Shown in pieces: positions 8,632-16,907 of a stretch of DNA of 64,000 bases (the first letter of the stretch is position 1; each line of letters opens with the position of its first letter). The notes beneath the pieces were generated by a model that saw only the letters and a list, made by a program, of their open reading frames with translations, was not told the DNA's origin and made no database searches. This stretch comes from Mesorhizobium sp. LMG 17147 (GTDB lineage Bacteria; Pseudomonadota; Alphaproteobacteria; Rhizobiales; Rhizobiaceae). The translations under genes were made by a program, and so were the position numbers. The DNA lies in NCBI RefSeq assembly GCF_024297145.1, contig NZ_JANCTC010000002.1, positions 124,001 to 188,000 on the forward strand. The letters are read 5' to 3'.

Positions 8632-9054
8632 ATGCGCCGAATTCTTGTGTCCGCCTGTCTTGTCGTCCTCGCGGCAGGCTCTGTTGCCCATGCGCAGGAA
8701 TGCGACCGCAACGACGACAGCCAGCAGATGATGAACATCTGCGCCGACGCGGACTACAAATCCGCCGACGCCAAGCTCAACAAGGCCTACCAGGATCTCA
8801 TCGGCGGAAGTGACGCAAAAGCCAGCAAGCTGTTGCAGACGGCGCAGCGCGCCTGGATCGCTTTTCGCGACGCGGAATGCCTCTATTCCGCCGCGGACAG
8901 CGAAGGCGGCTCGATCTATCCGATGCTGATATCGGAATGCCTGACGCGGCTGACCGACGATCGCACCAAGCAGCTCACCGCCGATTCGACCTGCGCAGAA
9001 GGCGATGTGAGCTGCGCCAGCCCCGACGAGGACGAGAGCGGCGACATCCAGTAA
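8632..9054 (+). CDS. Lysozyme inhibitor LprI-like (DUF1311) periplasmic protein
   Basis: A 140-residue exported protein. The signal peptide MRRILVSACLVVLAAGSVAHAQ ends near residue 20. The DUF1311/LprI fold is indicated by AKLNKAYQDL, by LLQTAQRAWIAFRDAECLY and by conserved cysteines. Relatives of this domain include the mycobacterial lysozyme inhibitor LprI, but inhibition has not been shown for most members. The ATG at 8632 follows TTGGAGATCGTC, a better start than the upstream in-frame TTG. The C-terminal tail is acidic (DEDESGD). Confidence 0.82.
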   Translation: MRRILVSACLVVLAAGSVAHAQECDRNDDSQQMMNICADADYKSADAKLNKAYQDLIGGSDAKASKLLQTAQRAWIAFRDAECLYSAADSEGGSIYPMLISECLTRLTDDRTKQLTADSTCAEGDVSCASPDEDESGDIQ

Positions 9055-9077
9055 GCGTAGGTTCTAACTTTGTGTTT

Positions 9078-9148
9078 GAGCATGATCTCTCTTCCGAAAC
9101 CGGATTCCACTTTTCGCTAGCGCGGACCTTCGGTTCGGGATCATGCTC
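9078..9148. repeat. Rhizobial palindromic intergenic repeat (GAGCATGATC type)
   Basis: Terminal inverted arms GAGCATGATC (9078-9087) and GATCATGCTC (9139-9148) enclose the inner sequence CCGAAACCGGATTCCACTTT. From memory this is one of the common dispersed intergenic palindromes of Mesorhizobium and relatives. It lies between the LprI-like gene and the end of purK and would fold into a long hairpin in either strand's RNA. A shorter copy with the same inner core lies at 56059. Confidence 0.75.
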
Positions 9149-10224
9149 TAGCTGCGGCGGCTCACGCGCGTAAAATGGCCCATCTTGCGGCCGGGCCGCG
9201 CCTCGGCCTTGCCATAGAGGTGCAGCATCAGATCAGGCTCGGCGAGCAGCTCAGGAACGCGTCGGATGTCGTCGCCGATCAGGTTTTCCATGACGCAGTC
9301 GAACTGCCGGGCGGGATTTCCCAGCGGCAGGCCGGCGACGGCGCGGATGTGCTGCTCGAATTGCGAGATGGTGCAGGCGGCCTCCGTCCAGTGGCCGGAA
9401 TTGTGGACACGCGGCGCTATCTCGTTGACCAACAGCGAACCGTCGGCAAGGACAAAGAATTCGACGCCGATGACGCCGACATAGTCGAGCGCTGCAAGGA
9501 TCTCTGCCGCCGCCGTTTGAGCCGCAGCCGCCGTCTCGGATTCTACTCCGGCCGGCAGCGTCGAGCTGTGCAGAATACCGTTGCGATGGACATTCCACGC
9601 TGGATCGTAAGCGGCGAGCGAGCCGTCGCTGCCGCGCGCGGCGATCACCGAAATCTCACGCTCGAAGGTGACAAAGGATTCCAGGATCAACGGCACGTTG
9701 CCCATCGCCTCGCAAGTGCCGGCAAAGCCGCCTGTTTCCATGTTGCGGAAGACACGCTGGCCCTTGCCGTCATAACCCATGCGGCGCGTCTTCAATATGC
9801 CGCTGCCGTTGAACTGTTTCAGCGCAGCCGTCAGTTCCTCGTCATTGTCGACGGGACTGAAATCCGCGGTCGGTATGCCGATACCGTTGAGGAATTTCTT
9901 TTCCGCCAGCCGGTCCTGCGCCACTTCCAGTGCGCGTGCCGGCGGATAGACCGGCACCGTAGAGGCAAGTGCCGCGGCAGCCGCGACCGGAACGTTCTCG
10001 AATTCATAAGTAACGACGGCACTGGCCGCAGCCAGCTCGCCAAGCGCGGCCGCGTCGTCGTAGGCGGCGACGATCTGCCGGTTGGCGACCTGTGCCGCCG
10101 GGCAATCCGGCTGCGGCTCCAGCACGACGATGCGGTAGCCGAGGCGGGCCGCGGCCATCGCCAGCATGCGGCCGAGCTGGCCGCCGCCGATGATGCCGAT
10201 GCTCGATCCCGCCGGCAGGCTCAC
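9148..10224 (-). CDS. purK: N5-carboxyaminoimidazole ribonucleotide synthase
   Basis: A 358-residue ATP-grasp enzyme that carboxylates AIR with bicarbonate and ATP in de novo purine synthesis. Visible are the N-terminal [20 protein letters not shown], the ATP-grasp core [14 protein letters not shown] and [15 protein letters not shown], and the metal/substrate segment [15 protein letters not shown]. The start overlaps the purE stop by four bases, so purE-purK form the usual coupled pair. The gene ends next to the palindromic repeat at 9078-9148. Confidence 0.96.
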   Translation of the reverse strand: MSLPAGSSIGIIGGGQLGRMLAMAAARLGYRIVVLEPQPDCPAAQVANRQIVAAYDDAAALGELAAASAVVTYEFENVPVAAAAALASTVPVYPPARALEVAQDRLAEKKFLNGIGIPTADFSPVDNDEELTAALKQFNGSGILKTRRMGYDGKGQRVFRNMETGGFAGTCEAMGNVPLILESFVTFEREISVIAARGSDGSLAAYDPAWNVHRNGILHSSTLPAGVESETAAAAQTAAAEILAALDYVGVIGVEFFVLADGSLLVNEIAPRVHNSGHWTEAACTISQFEQHIRAVAGLPLGNPARQFDCVMENLIGDDIRRVPELLAEPDLMLHLYGKAEARPGRKMGHFTRVSRRS

Positions 10225-10718
10225 GGCGCGTCCGTGGGCTCGGCGGCCACCTTGGCGGTCTGCGCGGCGCGCCAGCTATCCAGCCGGGCGGCGAGCTTTT
10301 CGTCGCTCAGCGCCAGCACCGCGGCGGCGAGAAGGGCAGCGTTGGCAGCGCCGGCCTTGCCGATGGCCAAAGTGCCGACCGGAATGCCGGCCGGCATCTG
10401 CACGATTGATAGCAGCGAATCCTGGCCCGACAGCGTCTTTGATTCCACCGGCACGCCGAACACCGGCAGCGGCGTCATCGCCGCCGTCATGCCCGGCAGA
10501 TGCGCCGCACCGCCGGCACCGGCAATGATCACCTTGTAGCCGGCCGCCTTGGCGCCCTTGGCGAAGTCATAGAGCCGGTCGGGCGTGCGATGGGCCGAGA
10601 CGATCAGGCGCTTGTGCGGAATGCCAAGCGCCTCAAGCGTTTCGGCGGCGTGGCGCATCGTCGCCCAGTCGGACTGGCTGCCCATGATGATGGCGACGTC
10701 GGCGCGGTGATCGTCCAA
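10221..10718 (-). CDS. purE: N5-carboxyaminoimidazole ribonucleotide mutase
   Basis: A 165-residue class I PurE. It shows [14 protein letters not shown] near residue 8, the active-site region [15 protein letters not shown], and the glycine-rich [20 protein letters not shown]. It moves the carboxylate of N5-CAIR to C4, the step after PurK, which overlaps its 3' end. I chose the TTG at 10718 because GGAGAG lies at good distance; a longer TTG start at 10739 lacks a good site. There is no ATG in a suitable place, so a non-ATG start is likely. Confidence 0.95.
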   Translation of the reverse strand: MDDHRADVAIIMGSQSDWATMRHAAETLEALGIPHKRLIVSAHRTPDRLYDFAKGAKAAGYKVIIAGAGGAAHLPGMTAAMTPLPVFGVPVESKTLSGQDSLLSIVQMPAGIPVGTLAIGKAGAANAALLAAAVLALSDEKLAARLDSWRAAQTAKVAAEPTDAP

Positions 10719-10842
10719 GCTTCTGCTCTCCGGCGGCAAAGGCGCGCATTAGCGGAAATCGAGGGGAGCCGCAAGGATGGCCGGAAACGGCAAAGCCGCT
10801 TGTAACGTCTCCGTGGCTACGCACATGGACTTGGGCGGTCTG

Positions 10843-11676
10843 TCATCGGGCGGCCGCTGCTCGGAAGCGGTTGACGAAGTCGTCAAGTTCAGGCCGTTCG
10901 GTATCGGAAATCGCCCAGTAGGAAAAGGCGCTGTCGCTCCAGTGGACCAGCGAGAAGCCACCAGCAGAAAGATCGACCGGTCCGGCTGTCGAGCCGGTTT
11001 CCTCGGGCGCGGCGACGAGAGTGATCAGGTGCTCGCGGTGCCTGTAGACCAGTGCCGGCACTGGCTGGTCGGCGATCACCTCGACCCGGCCGCCGAGCAA
11101 CGCGAAGCCGTCACTGGCAAGGTCAGGTGCCGGCGGCGACAGGCCGACCCTGCCATCCAGCCAGGGTTTGACCGTGTGCCGGTCCGACGAGACGACGTCC
11201 ACGGGGCCGGCTGCCAGCAGGCTGCGGCGATGGCCGTTGGCGACCGCGGCCGCAAAGCTGTCGGGCGCCCTGCTCAGCATCATCCACTGCGTCGCGCCGC
11301 TGGCCAGCACGGCGGTAACGACGATCGACGCCGCCAGCGCGCGCCAGTCGAACGCGCCAAATCGGTGCACGGCTCTGTGTGCCGGCGGCACTCGAGCGGC
11401 GGGCGCCGGCCCCGGCAGCGCTTTCTCCATACCGGCTGTCCCGATTGCAGCGATGCGAGCCTTGAAATCCTCACGGACATCGAGCCTCGGCAGCCCGCTG
11501 ACGACCGTCTGCAGCGCAACGATGCGGGCATGCTCGGCGGCGAGCGCCGGGTCGGCCGCGATGCGTCGCTCGACAGCCAATGCTGCTGCTGCGTCGAGCT
11601 CGCCATCGACCAAGGCATGGATCATCAGCGCCACGCCCGCCGGGTCATCGGGCAGTCCATCGTTGTGCGCGCTCAT
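10843..11676 (-). CDS. Membrane-anchored anti-sigma factor
   Basis: A 277-residue protein immediately downstream of, and overlapping (ATGA), the ECF sigma gene. Residues 15-60 form the cytoplasmic anti-sigma domain (MIHALVDGELDAAAALAVER), similar in layout to ChrR/RsiW-type domains but with no cysteine, so it is not a zinc form. A proline-rich linker and one transmembrane helix (ALAASIVVTAVLASGATQW, about residues 112-130) follow. The extracytoplasmic domain of about 140 residues would be the sensor. It is inferred to hold the sigma factor at the membrane until a periplasmic signal acts. Confidence 0.87.
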   Translation of the reverse strand: MSAHNDGLPDDPAGVALMIHALVDGELDAAAALAVERRIAADPALAAEHARIVALQTVVSGLPRLDVREDFKARIAAIGTAGMEKALPGPAPAARVPPAHRAVHRFGAFDWRALAASIVVTAVLASGATQWMMLSRAPDSFAAAVANGHRRSLLAAGPVDVVSSDRHTVKPWLDGRVGLSPPAPDLASDGFALLGGRVEVIADQPVPALVYRHREHLITLVAAPEETGSTAGPVDLSAGGFSLVHWSDSAFSYWAISDTERPELDDFVNRFRAAAAR

Positions 11677-12233
11677 GGCGCCCTCCCAAGTTGGGATATA
11701 AGCAGACCGCGCGCCCTCGCCAGCCGCGACATCACCGTGCCTAGCGGCACGCCAAGCAGCGTCGCGATCTCGCGATAGCTGAGGCCGTTGACGTCGCGCA
11801 GCACCACAGTCTCGCGAAATTGGTGCGGCAGCGCGGCAATCGCCGCCTCGAGTGCGGCCGTGTCGGCCTTGGCGATCAGGCTTGCCTCAGGATTATCCGT
11901 ATCCGGCAGGCCGGCGACATATGCAGCCGTCACGTCATCGAGGTCGCTCAGGTCGCCGACGGCGACGACACTGCGCGGCCGGTTGCGCGCCAGCCAGGAG
12001 TAAGAGGCGTTGCGCACGATCGCCAGCAGCCAGGCGCGCGCATTGCCGCCGGCATAGCCGGCGATGCCCGCATGCGCCTTCAAACAGGCCTCCTGCACCA
12101 CATCCTCCGCATCGGCGGCGTTGCCCGTCAGCCAGCGGGCAAGCGCAAGCGCATCCGCGAGATGGGGCAGAACCACCTCGCGAAAGCGCTCGGTCGCGGC
12201 CTCGTGGTTCAACACCGTCGCATCGCCCGGCAT
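11673..12233 (-). CDS. ECF-type RNA polymerase sigma factor
   Basis: A 186-residue ECF sigma factor. Region 2 is seen in ALARWLTGNAADAEDVVQEA (promoter -10 recognition) and region 4 in LPHQFRETVVLRDVNGLSYR followed by the helix-turn-helix EIATLLGVPLGTVMSRLARA (-35 recognition). I place the start at the ATG at 12233, just after the cupredoxin stop and behind GGAAGG at long spacing; longer in-frame starts would overlap the cupredoxin gene. It overlaps the anti-sigma gene. The four-gene order is phosphoesterase, cupredoxin, sigma, anti-sigma. Confidence 0.92.
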   Translation of the reverse strand: MPGDATVLNHEAATERFREVVLPHLADALALARWLTGNAADAEDVVQEACLKAHAGIAGYAGGNARAWLLAIVRNASYSWLARNRPRSVVAVGDLSDLDDVTAAYVAGLPDTDNPEASLIAKADTAALEAAIAALPHQFRETVVLRDVNGLSYREIATLLGVPLGTVMSRLARARGLLISQLGRAP

Positions 12234-12258
12234 CCCGGGCAGAACCTTCCGAAAATCC

Positions 12259-12606
12259 TCACGGAGCGACGGTGATCCTGCCCTGCATGTGCGGGTGAAG
12301 CCCGCAGAAATAGGCATAGTCGCCCACTTTGGTGAAGGTGAAGGCATATGTGTCACCGGTGTCAAGCGCCTTGGAGCGAAACGAGGCATCGTTGGCGACC
12401 ACCAGATGCGGGATGTCGTCGTCATTCTCGAAGGTCACGGTAGTGCCCTGCTTTATCGTCAGCACCGCCGGTGTGAAGGCAAAGTTCTCGATCTTGACCA
12501 TTGGCTGGTCTGCTGCGTTCAGTGGCATGGCAACCATTATCAGGATCGCCGCCAAACCGAACGGGACAGGGGATACGACCAAGACGCGGGATGGGAAGCG
12601 GATCAT
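12259..12606 (-). CDS. Cupredoxin-domain (type 1 copper) periplasmic protein
   Basis: A 115-residue exported protein. The signal peptide ends near NAAD, about residue 32. The mature part has the plastocyanin/pseudoazurin fold: VKIENFAFTPAVLTIKQGTT, then NDDDIPHLVV with the first copper histidine, and the C-terminal ligand loop YFCGLHPHMQG with Cys, His and Met. All type 1 copper ligands are therefore present, so it is probably an electron-transfer or redox-sensing protein. GAGGAGAAATGCG precedes the start. It lies 11 bases after the phosphoesterase stop, in the same operon. Confidence 0.9.
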   Translation of the reverse strand: MIRFPSRVLVVSPVPFGLAAILIMVAMPLNAADQPMVKIENFAFTPAVLTIKQGTTVTFENDDDIPHLVVANDASFRSKALDTGDTYAFTFTKVGDYAYFCGLHPHMQGRITVAP

Positions 12607-12617
12607 CGCATTTCTCC

Positions 12618-13565
12618 TCAAGCCAGCGTGCTGTCGATGATGGCGAGGTCCTGCCCGCCTTGCTTGAGCGTCACGCTGCTCGTGCCGAGCAGGCTGCGCA
12701 ACTGGCCGGCAGGTACCGTCATAGGCCCGGGTGAGGCTGCGGTGCCCGGCGCCGGTTGCGGGAAAGCGGTCGAGCGCGCGGTATGGAAGGTAACGTTGCC
12801 TTCGACCTTCTGCATGATCTGGTGGATATGGCCGTTGAGTATGGTGACAGAGCCGAAGCGCTTGAGCAGGGCCAAGGCCTGCGCCGCGTCGTCGGTGCCC
12901 CAGCCCCATTCGGGATAAACAGCCCATAGCGGGATGTGGGCAAAGACGACGATTGGCGTCGAGGCGGTGACCGCCTTCAGATCATCGGCCAACCATGCCA
13001 ACTGGTCGGCGCCGAGATTGCCCAGCCCGCCAGCCTTCAGGTTGACGACGTTGACCAGCCCGATGAAATGGACGCCGTTCTGATCGAACGAATACCAGCC
13101 GGCGCCCTTGGTGCCCTTGCCGTAGCGGTCGAGATAGGCCTGGCCATTACCGTCGTCGATCAGGTCGTGCTCACCGGGCACATAATGTACGTCGAAGCCT
13201 GCGCCGCCGATGATCTGGGCAGCGTTGTCGAACTGCGCGGCTTTCGACAAATGGGTGATGTCGCCGGTGTGGATCATGAAAGCGGGCTTTTGCGGCAACG
13301 CCTGGATCTTGCCGATGGCCTCCTTCAGCGTGTCGATGGCGTGCGGGTTGGCAGCCTTGTCGAAGCCGATGTGGCTGTCGGAGATCTGAAGGAAAGTGAA
13401 GCCGGTGGCCAAGGCCTCTGCGGCTTGCGCCGCGCCGAGCAGGCTGAGCGAAACCGGCACGCCGGCCGAAATCGTCCACAGCACTCCCGTGCCGGCCCAG
13501 ATCATGCATTCCAGTGCATGACGGCGGCTAATGCCGTCAGCTTCATTGTCGTGGTGGTGGGTCAT
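12618..13565 (-). CDS. Tat-exported metallophosphoesterase
   Basis: A 315-residue calcineurin-like phosphoesterase. A twin-arginine signal (SRRHALECMIWAGTG) lies near residues 13-27, with cleavage near AAQA. The catalytic metal motifs occur in order: ISDSHIG (DxH), HTGDITH (GD), VPGEHDL (GNHD variant with Glu for Asn), FAHIPLW and NGHIHQIM (GHxH). The Asn-to-Glu change in the third motif is unusual and may affect catalysis. The start is the ATG at 13565 after GCAGGAGACCGGT. It is the first gene of the cupredoxin/ECF operon; its substrate (phosphodiester, nucleotide or other) is unknown. Confidence 0.9.
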   Translation of the reverse strand: MTHHHDNEADGISRRHALECMIWAGTGVLWTISAGVPVSLSLLGAAQAAEALATGFTFLQISDSHIGFDKAANPHAIDTLKEAIGKIQALPQKPAFMIHTGDITHLSKAAQFDNAAQIIGGAGFDVHYVPGEHDLIDDGNGQAYLDRYGKGTKGAGWYSFDQNGVHFIGLVNVVNLKAGGLGNLGADQLAWLADDLKAVTASTPIVVFAHIPLWAVYPEWGWGTDDAAQALALLKRFGSVTILNGHIHQIMQKVEGNVTFHTARSTAFPQPAPGTAASPGPMTVPAGQLRSLLGTSSVTLKQGGQDLAIIDSTLA

Positions 13566-13603
13566 ACCGGTCTCCTGCAACGCCGGAAATGGCGTCTGCT
13601 TGG

Positions 13604-13631
13604 GAGACCAATGGGCGTGGTGGTTTATTCC
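13604..13631 (-). promoter_or_regulatory. Candidate ECF-type promoter of the phosphoesterase-cupredoxin-sigma operon
   Basis: On the minus strand GGAATAAA (13631-13624) is followed after a 15-base spacer by GTCTC (13608-13604), about 38 bases upstream of the phosphoesterase start. GGAA-led -35 elements with a short -10 about 15-17 bases away are the usual shape of ECF promoters, which differ from the TTGACA/TATAAT form. ECF sigma factors normally autoregulate, so this operon is the expected target. The site is inferred from shape only. Confidence 0.5.
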
Positions 13632-13731
13632 GCCCGACGACCAAAAAGTCATTCACAGTGCCGTGATGGCGCACTGGCCCGATGCCAAGCCGGCGCTGGA
13701 AGGCACTGGCTCGACCACGTTCTGGCGATGT

Positions 13732-14937
13732 CTAGTCCGGCCAGCGCAAGGCCCCGGCGGACTGCTTGCGAGCGGGTTTCATCGCATCCGCAGGACGCTC
13801 CTTCGCGGTCAGCACGGCGCGAAGCTGCTCGGCGACGATCTCCGCCTCGCCGGGGTGCAGGTTGCACGGATCAAGGAAGAAGTGACCGCGCTCGACCTCG
13901 TGGTTGCGCACGATGATGGGGGGCGAGCCCGCCGCCAGCGCCGAGGCAAGGCCGGCGGCGGTGAACCTGCTTTCAAGCGTAACAAACACCTGCAGGCGGT
14001 CGAGCGGATTGGCGGTCGGATCGGGAATGATATGCGCGGCGATACCGGGCAGTCCTTGCAATGCGTCTTTCCACAGATGCAGGGCGGCTTCCTCCCGCTG
14101 ACGGATGCCGGCGTGGTCGCGCCGCTCCCAAGCTTCCAGGGCCGCCATGGTGCCGGCAATGCTCTCCTTGCCCACCTTCATGGCGCGCGCAACGCCGCGG
14201 TTCTGGAGATAGGCGGCCCGCACCAGATCCTTGCGCCCCGTCACGATGCCGCTTGTCGGTCCGCTGAGGAACTTGTGCCCGCTATAGACGACGATGTCGG
14301 CGCCGCGTGCGAGAAAGCCGCGCAGGTCGTATTCGGAGGCGGCGTCGACGATCACCGGCACGCCCTTGGCGTGGCAGATCTCGCAGAACTCCTCGAGCGA
14401 CAGCATGCCGTATTGCACCGTGTGGTGCGCAACTACGTAGAGGCCGGCTGCGGTGCGGTCGCGGATCGCGTCGCGCACATGATAATCCTGCGTCACGCTG
14501 ACCGTGCCGGCGGGTATTGTCTTCGCCCCGGCCAACCGGATCGACTGGTCAATCGGCGCGCCGTAATTGACGATGTGACCGAGCTGGACGATGACCTCCG
14601 ACTTGAGGCCCTCAGTGTCGTCCGGCAGCCGCTCGATCGCGAGAAGGCTGGTTCCGGTCATCGCGCCGGCAATCGCCATGGTTATGCCGCTGGCGCAGCA
14701 CGCGGTGATGAAGCCGGCCTCGCCGCCGGTGAGGCGTGCAATCACAGTACTTGCGGCGCGCTGCAGATCGTCCATCTCGACCCATTGCGAGGCGATTTCC
14801 GACATTGCGGCAATCGCTTCTGGCACGATGATCGAAGCGCCGAGCGCCGTCATCGTACCGGAAACGTTGATGATCGGGCGAAGGCCAAGCCGTTCGCGGA
14901 TTGTCGTGTTGGAACGGTCAGCGGCATAGGTCGTCAT
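13732..14937 (-). CDS. SelA-like PLP-dependent ammonia-lyase/aminotransferase-fold enzyme
   Basis: A 401-residue fold-type I PLP enzyme. It opens with [19 protein letters not shown], typical of the SelA/D-glucosaminate-6-phosphate ammonia-lyase group. The PLP lysine is in [15 protein letters not shown] (Lys222), the cofactor aspartate is in [13 protein letters not shown], and [16 protein letters not shown] marks the phosphate side. Members remove ammonia or act on amino sugars and amino acids. The neighbours are RidA, which hydrolyses enamine/imine products, and an amino-acid-type ABC importer, so an amino-acid or amino-sugar lyase is likely; the substrate is not determined. The Asp/Lys-rich C-terminal tail is not conserved in the fold. 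Confidence 0.85.
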   Translation of the reverse strand: MTTYAADRSNTTIRERLGLRPIINVSGTMTALGASIIVPEAIAAMSEIASQWVEMDDLQRAASTVIARLTGGEAGFITACCASGITMAIAGAMTGTSLLAIERLPDDTEGLKSEVIVQLGHIVNYGAPIDQSIRLAGAKTIPAGTVSVTQDYHVRDAIRDRTAAGLYVVAHHTVQYGMLSLEEFCEICHAKGVPVIVDAASEYDLRGFLARGADIVVYSGHKFLSGPTSGIVTGRKDLVRAAYLQNRGVARAMKVGKESIAGTMAALEAWERRDHAGIRQREEAALHLWKDALQGLPGIAAHIIPDPTANPLDRLQVFVTLESRFTAAGLASALAAGSPPIIVRNHEVERGHFFLDPCNLHPGEAEIVAEQLRAVLTAKERPADAMKPARKQSAGALRWPD

Positions 14938-14963
14938 CTCTGCAGATCCTGTTTCGAACGATT

Positions 14964-15422
14964 TCAGGCGATCTCGACGACCGCCTCGATTTCAACTGTG
15001 ATGTTGCCCGGCAGCGAGCCGACACCGATTGCCGAGCGGGCATGTCCGCCGATCTTATCAAAGACGGCGGCGAAAAGATCGGAACAGCCATTCACCACCT
15101 TGGGGTGCTCGCTGAATGTCGGCGTCGCATTGACAAAGCCAAGCAGCTTGACGACGCGCACGACGCGGCCGAGGTCGCCGGCCGCCGCATGCATGACGGC
15201 GAGCAGGTTCAGGCCGGTCAGACGCGCATGCCCATAGGCCTCTTCAACGCTGACGTCGTCGCCGACCTTGCCGGTGCAGAGCGCGCCATCGGCGCGCAAC
15301 GGCCCCTGGCCGGAGAGGAAGATCAGCCGTCCGCTCTCGGCGTAGGTGACGAAGTTGGCGATGGGCTTCGGCGGCTCGGGCAGTGTCAGGCCCAATTCCG
15401 CGAGCCGGATGTAAGGCGTCAT
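14964..15422 (-). CDS. RidA family (YjgF/UK114) protein
   Basis: A 152-residue RidA-like protein of the longer subgroup. Features are [19 protein letters not shown] near residue 26, [21 protein letters not shown], and the C-terminal [20 protein letters not shown]. The arginine that binds the carboxylate of imine substrates in RidA is present in HARSAIG. RidA proteins hydrolyse reactive 2-aminoacrylate-like enamines released by PLP lyases. The gene lies between the ABC importer genes and the PLP enzyme and is inferred to clean up its product. AAGGAGC precedes the ATG at 15422. Confidence 0.9.
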   Translation of the reverse strand: MTPYIRLAELGLTLPEPPKPIANFVTYAESGRLIFLSGQGPLRADGALCTGKVGDDVSVEEAYGHARLTGLNLLAVMHAAAGDLGRVVRVVKLLGFVNATPTFSEHPKVVNGCSDLFAAVFDKIGGHARSAIGVGSLPGNITVEIEAVVEIA

Positions 15423-15456
15423 AAAAGCTCCTTGCGACAGCTTTCGCCGTCCGATG

Positions 15457-16251
15457 TCAAAAATGCGAGGCGCGAAATCGCGCCAGGAAGCTGCGAAGGC
15501 GTTCATTGTCGAACCCCGCCGCCAGAATCTCGGCGGGTGGTCCGACGGCGCTGACGCCGCCGTCCGCCATGAAAACGATGCGGCTCGATGCATCGCGTGC
15601 AAAAGCCATTTCATGCGTGACCATCAGCATCGTCATGCCGTCTTCGGCGAGGCTGCGAACGACCTCGAGCACCTCGCCAACCAGTTCGGGGTCGAGCGCC
15701 GAAGTTATCTCGTCGAGAAGCAGTATCTTCGGCTCCATCGCCACGGCGCGGGCGATGCCGACGCGCTGCTGCTGGCCGCCGGACAACTCGGCCGGCAGGC
15801 TATCGGCCTTGTGGGCGAGGCCGACCCGGCCGAGCCAGTGCTCGGCAATGGTGCGGGCCTCGGCATTGCTCTTGCCGCGCACCTTGCGCAGGCCAAGCAT
15901 GATGTTGCCGGCGGCAGTCAAATGCGGAAACAGATTGAAGCTCTGGAACACCATTCCGGTCTCGGCTCGCATCGCCGCCAGGTCGCGCTCGCTGCGTCGC
16001 TGGCGTGTTCCCGTCTCGCGATAGCCGACCTCCTTGCCATCGATACGGATCGAGCCGCTGTCGTAGCTCTCCAGGAAGTTGACGCAGCGCAGCAGCGTGG
16101 TCTTGCCGCTGCCGGAAGGGCCGATGACAGTCACCACCTCGCCGCGTGTCACCTTGAGACTGACGGAGCGCAGGACCTCGACGGATCCAAAGGCTTTGGA
16201 AACCTCGGAGACATCGAGAAGTGCCGGATTCTGGTGCGGGGCATTGGACAT
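15457..16251 (-). CDS. Amino-acid-type ABC transporter ATP-binding protein
   Basis: A 264-residue ATPase of the polar-amino-acid ABC class (GlnQ/HisP-like). It has Walker A GPSGSGKTTLLRCVNFLE, the signature [19 protein letters not shown], Walker B ILLLDEITSALDPELVGEV and the switch histidine in LMVTHEMAFARD. The ATG at 16251 lies a few bases after the stop of the upstream permease gene. It energises the importer formed with the two permeases and the binding protein. Confidence 0.95.
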   Translation of the reverse strand: MSNAPHQNPALLDVSEVSKAFGSVEVLRSVSLKVTRGEVVTVIGPSGSGKTTLLRCVNFLESYDSGSIRIDGKEVGYRETGTRQRRSERDLAAMRAETGMVFQSFNLFPHLTAAGNIMLGLRKVRGKSNAEARTIAEHWLGRVGLAHKADSLPAELSGGQQQRVGIARAVAMEPKILLLDEITSALDPELVGEVLEVVRSLAEDGMTMLMVTHEMAFARDASSRIVFMADGGVSAVGPPAEILAAGFDNERLRSFLARFRASHF

Positions 16252-16255
16252 CTTG

Positions 16256-16906
16256 CTATTCCCGGATGAAGGAGAAACGCTGCTCCAGCCGCCGGCTGGC
16301 CAAGGAGAGGGCGTAGTTGACGGCGAAGTAGACGAGCGCACCGAGAATGTAGAGCGGCATCGCCTCATAGGTGCGGCCGATGACCTGGTTGATTGCCTGC
16401 ATCAGGTCGGTGATGCCGAGCAGCGAGACCAGCGCGCTGCCCTTCACCGCGTCGGTCACGCCATTTATCCAGGGTGGCAGGAAGCGTCTGAACGCCTGCG
16501 GAAAAATGACGTAGGCCAGCCGCTGGCGAAAGGTCAGTCCGATCGCCATCGCCGCCTCGGACTGACCCTTGGGAATCGAGCCGACGGCGCCCCTCAGATA
16601 TTCGACCACCTGTGCGGTCTTGAACAGGGTGAGGGCGAGTACGGCCGCCCAAAAGGATTCCAGATGCAGCCCCACCGCGGGCAGGCCGTAATAGACGAAG
16701 AAGATCAGCACCAGGATCGGAATGCCGCGTATGGTGTCGCTGAAGATGCGCACTGCCCAGCGCAGCGGAGCCGGGCCGTAGACAAGGCCGACGCCCATCA
16801 GCACGCCGGCGATGAGCGATAACACCACGACCAGCAGCGACACCCACAAGGTCACGGCAAAGCCTTCGGCGAGGAACGGCAAGGCGTAAATGATCTGGCT
16901 CAGCAT
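16256..16906 (-). CDS. Amino-acid ABC transporter permease
   Basis: A 216-residue inner-membrane permease of the HisM/GlnP type. It begins LSQIIYALPFLAEGFAVTLW and has about five hydrophobic segments. The EAA-like loop is in GSIPKGQSEAAMAIGLTFRQ, with FPQAFRRFLPPWIN following. The ATG at 16906 starts one base past the stop of the preceding permease. With the second permease it forms a heterodimeric channel. Confidence 0.93.
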   Translation of the reverse strand: MLSQIIYALPFLAEGFAVTLWVSLLVVVLSLIAGVLMGVGLVYGPAPLRWAVRIFSDTIRGIPILVLIFFVYYGLPAVGLHLESFWAAVLALTLFKTAQVVEYLRGAVGSIPKGQSEAAMAIGLTFRQRLAYVIFPQAFRRFLPPWINGVTDAVKGSALVSLLGITDLMQAINQVIGRTYEAMPLYILGALVYFAVNYALSLASRRLEQRFSFIRE

Positions 16907-16907
16907 C

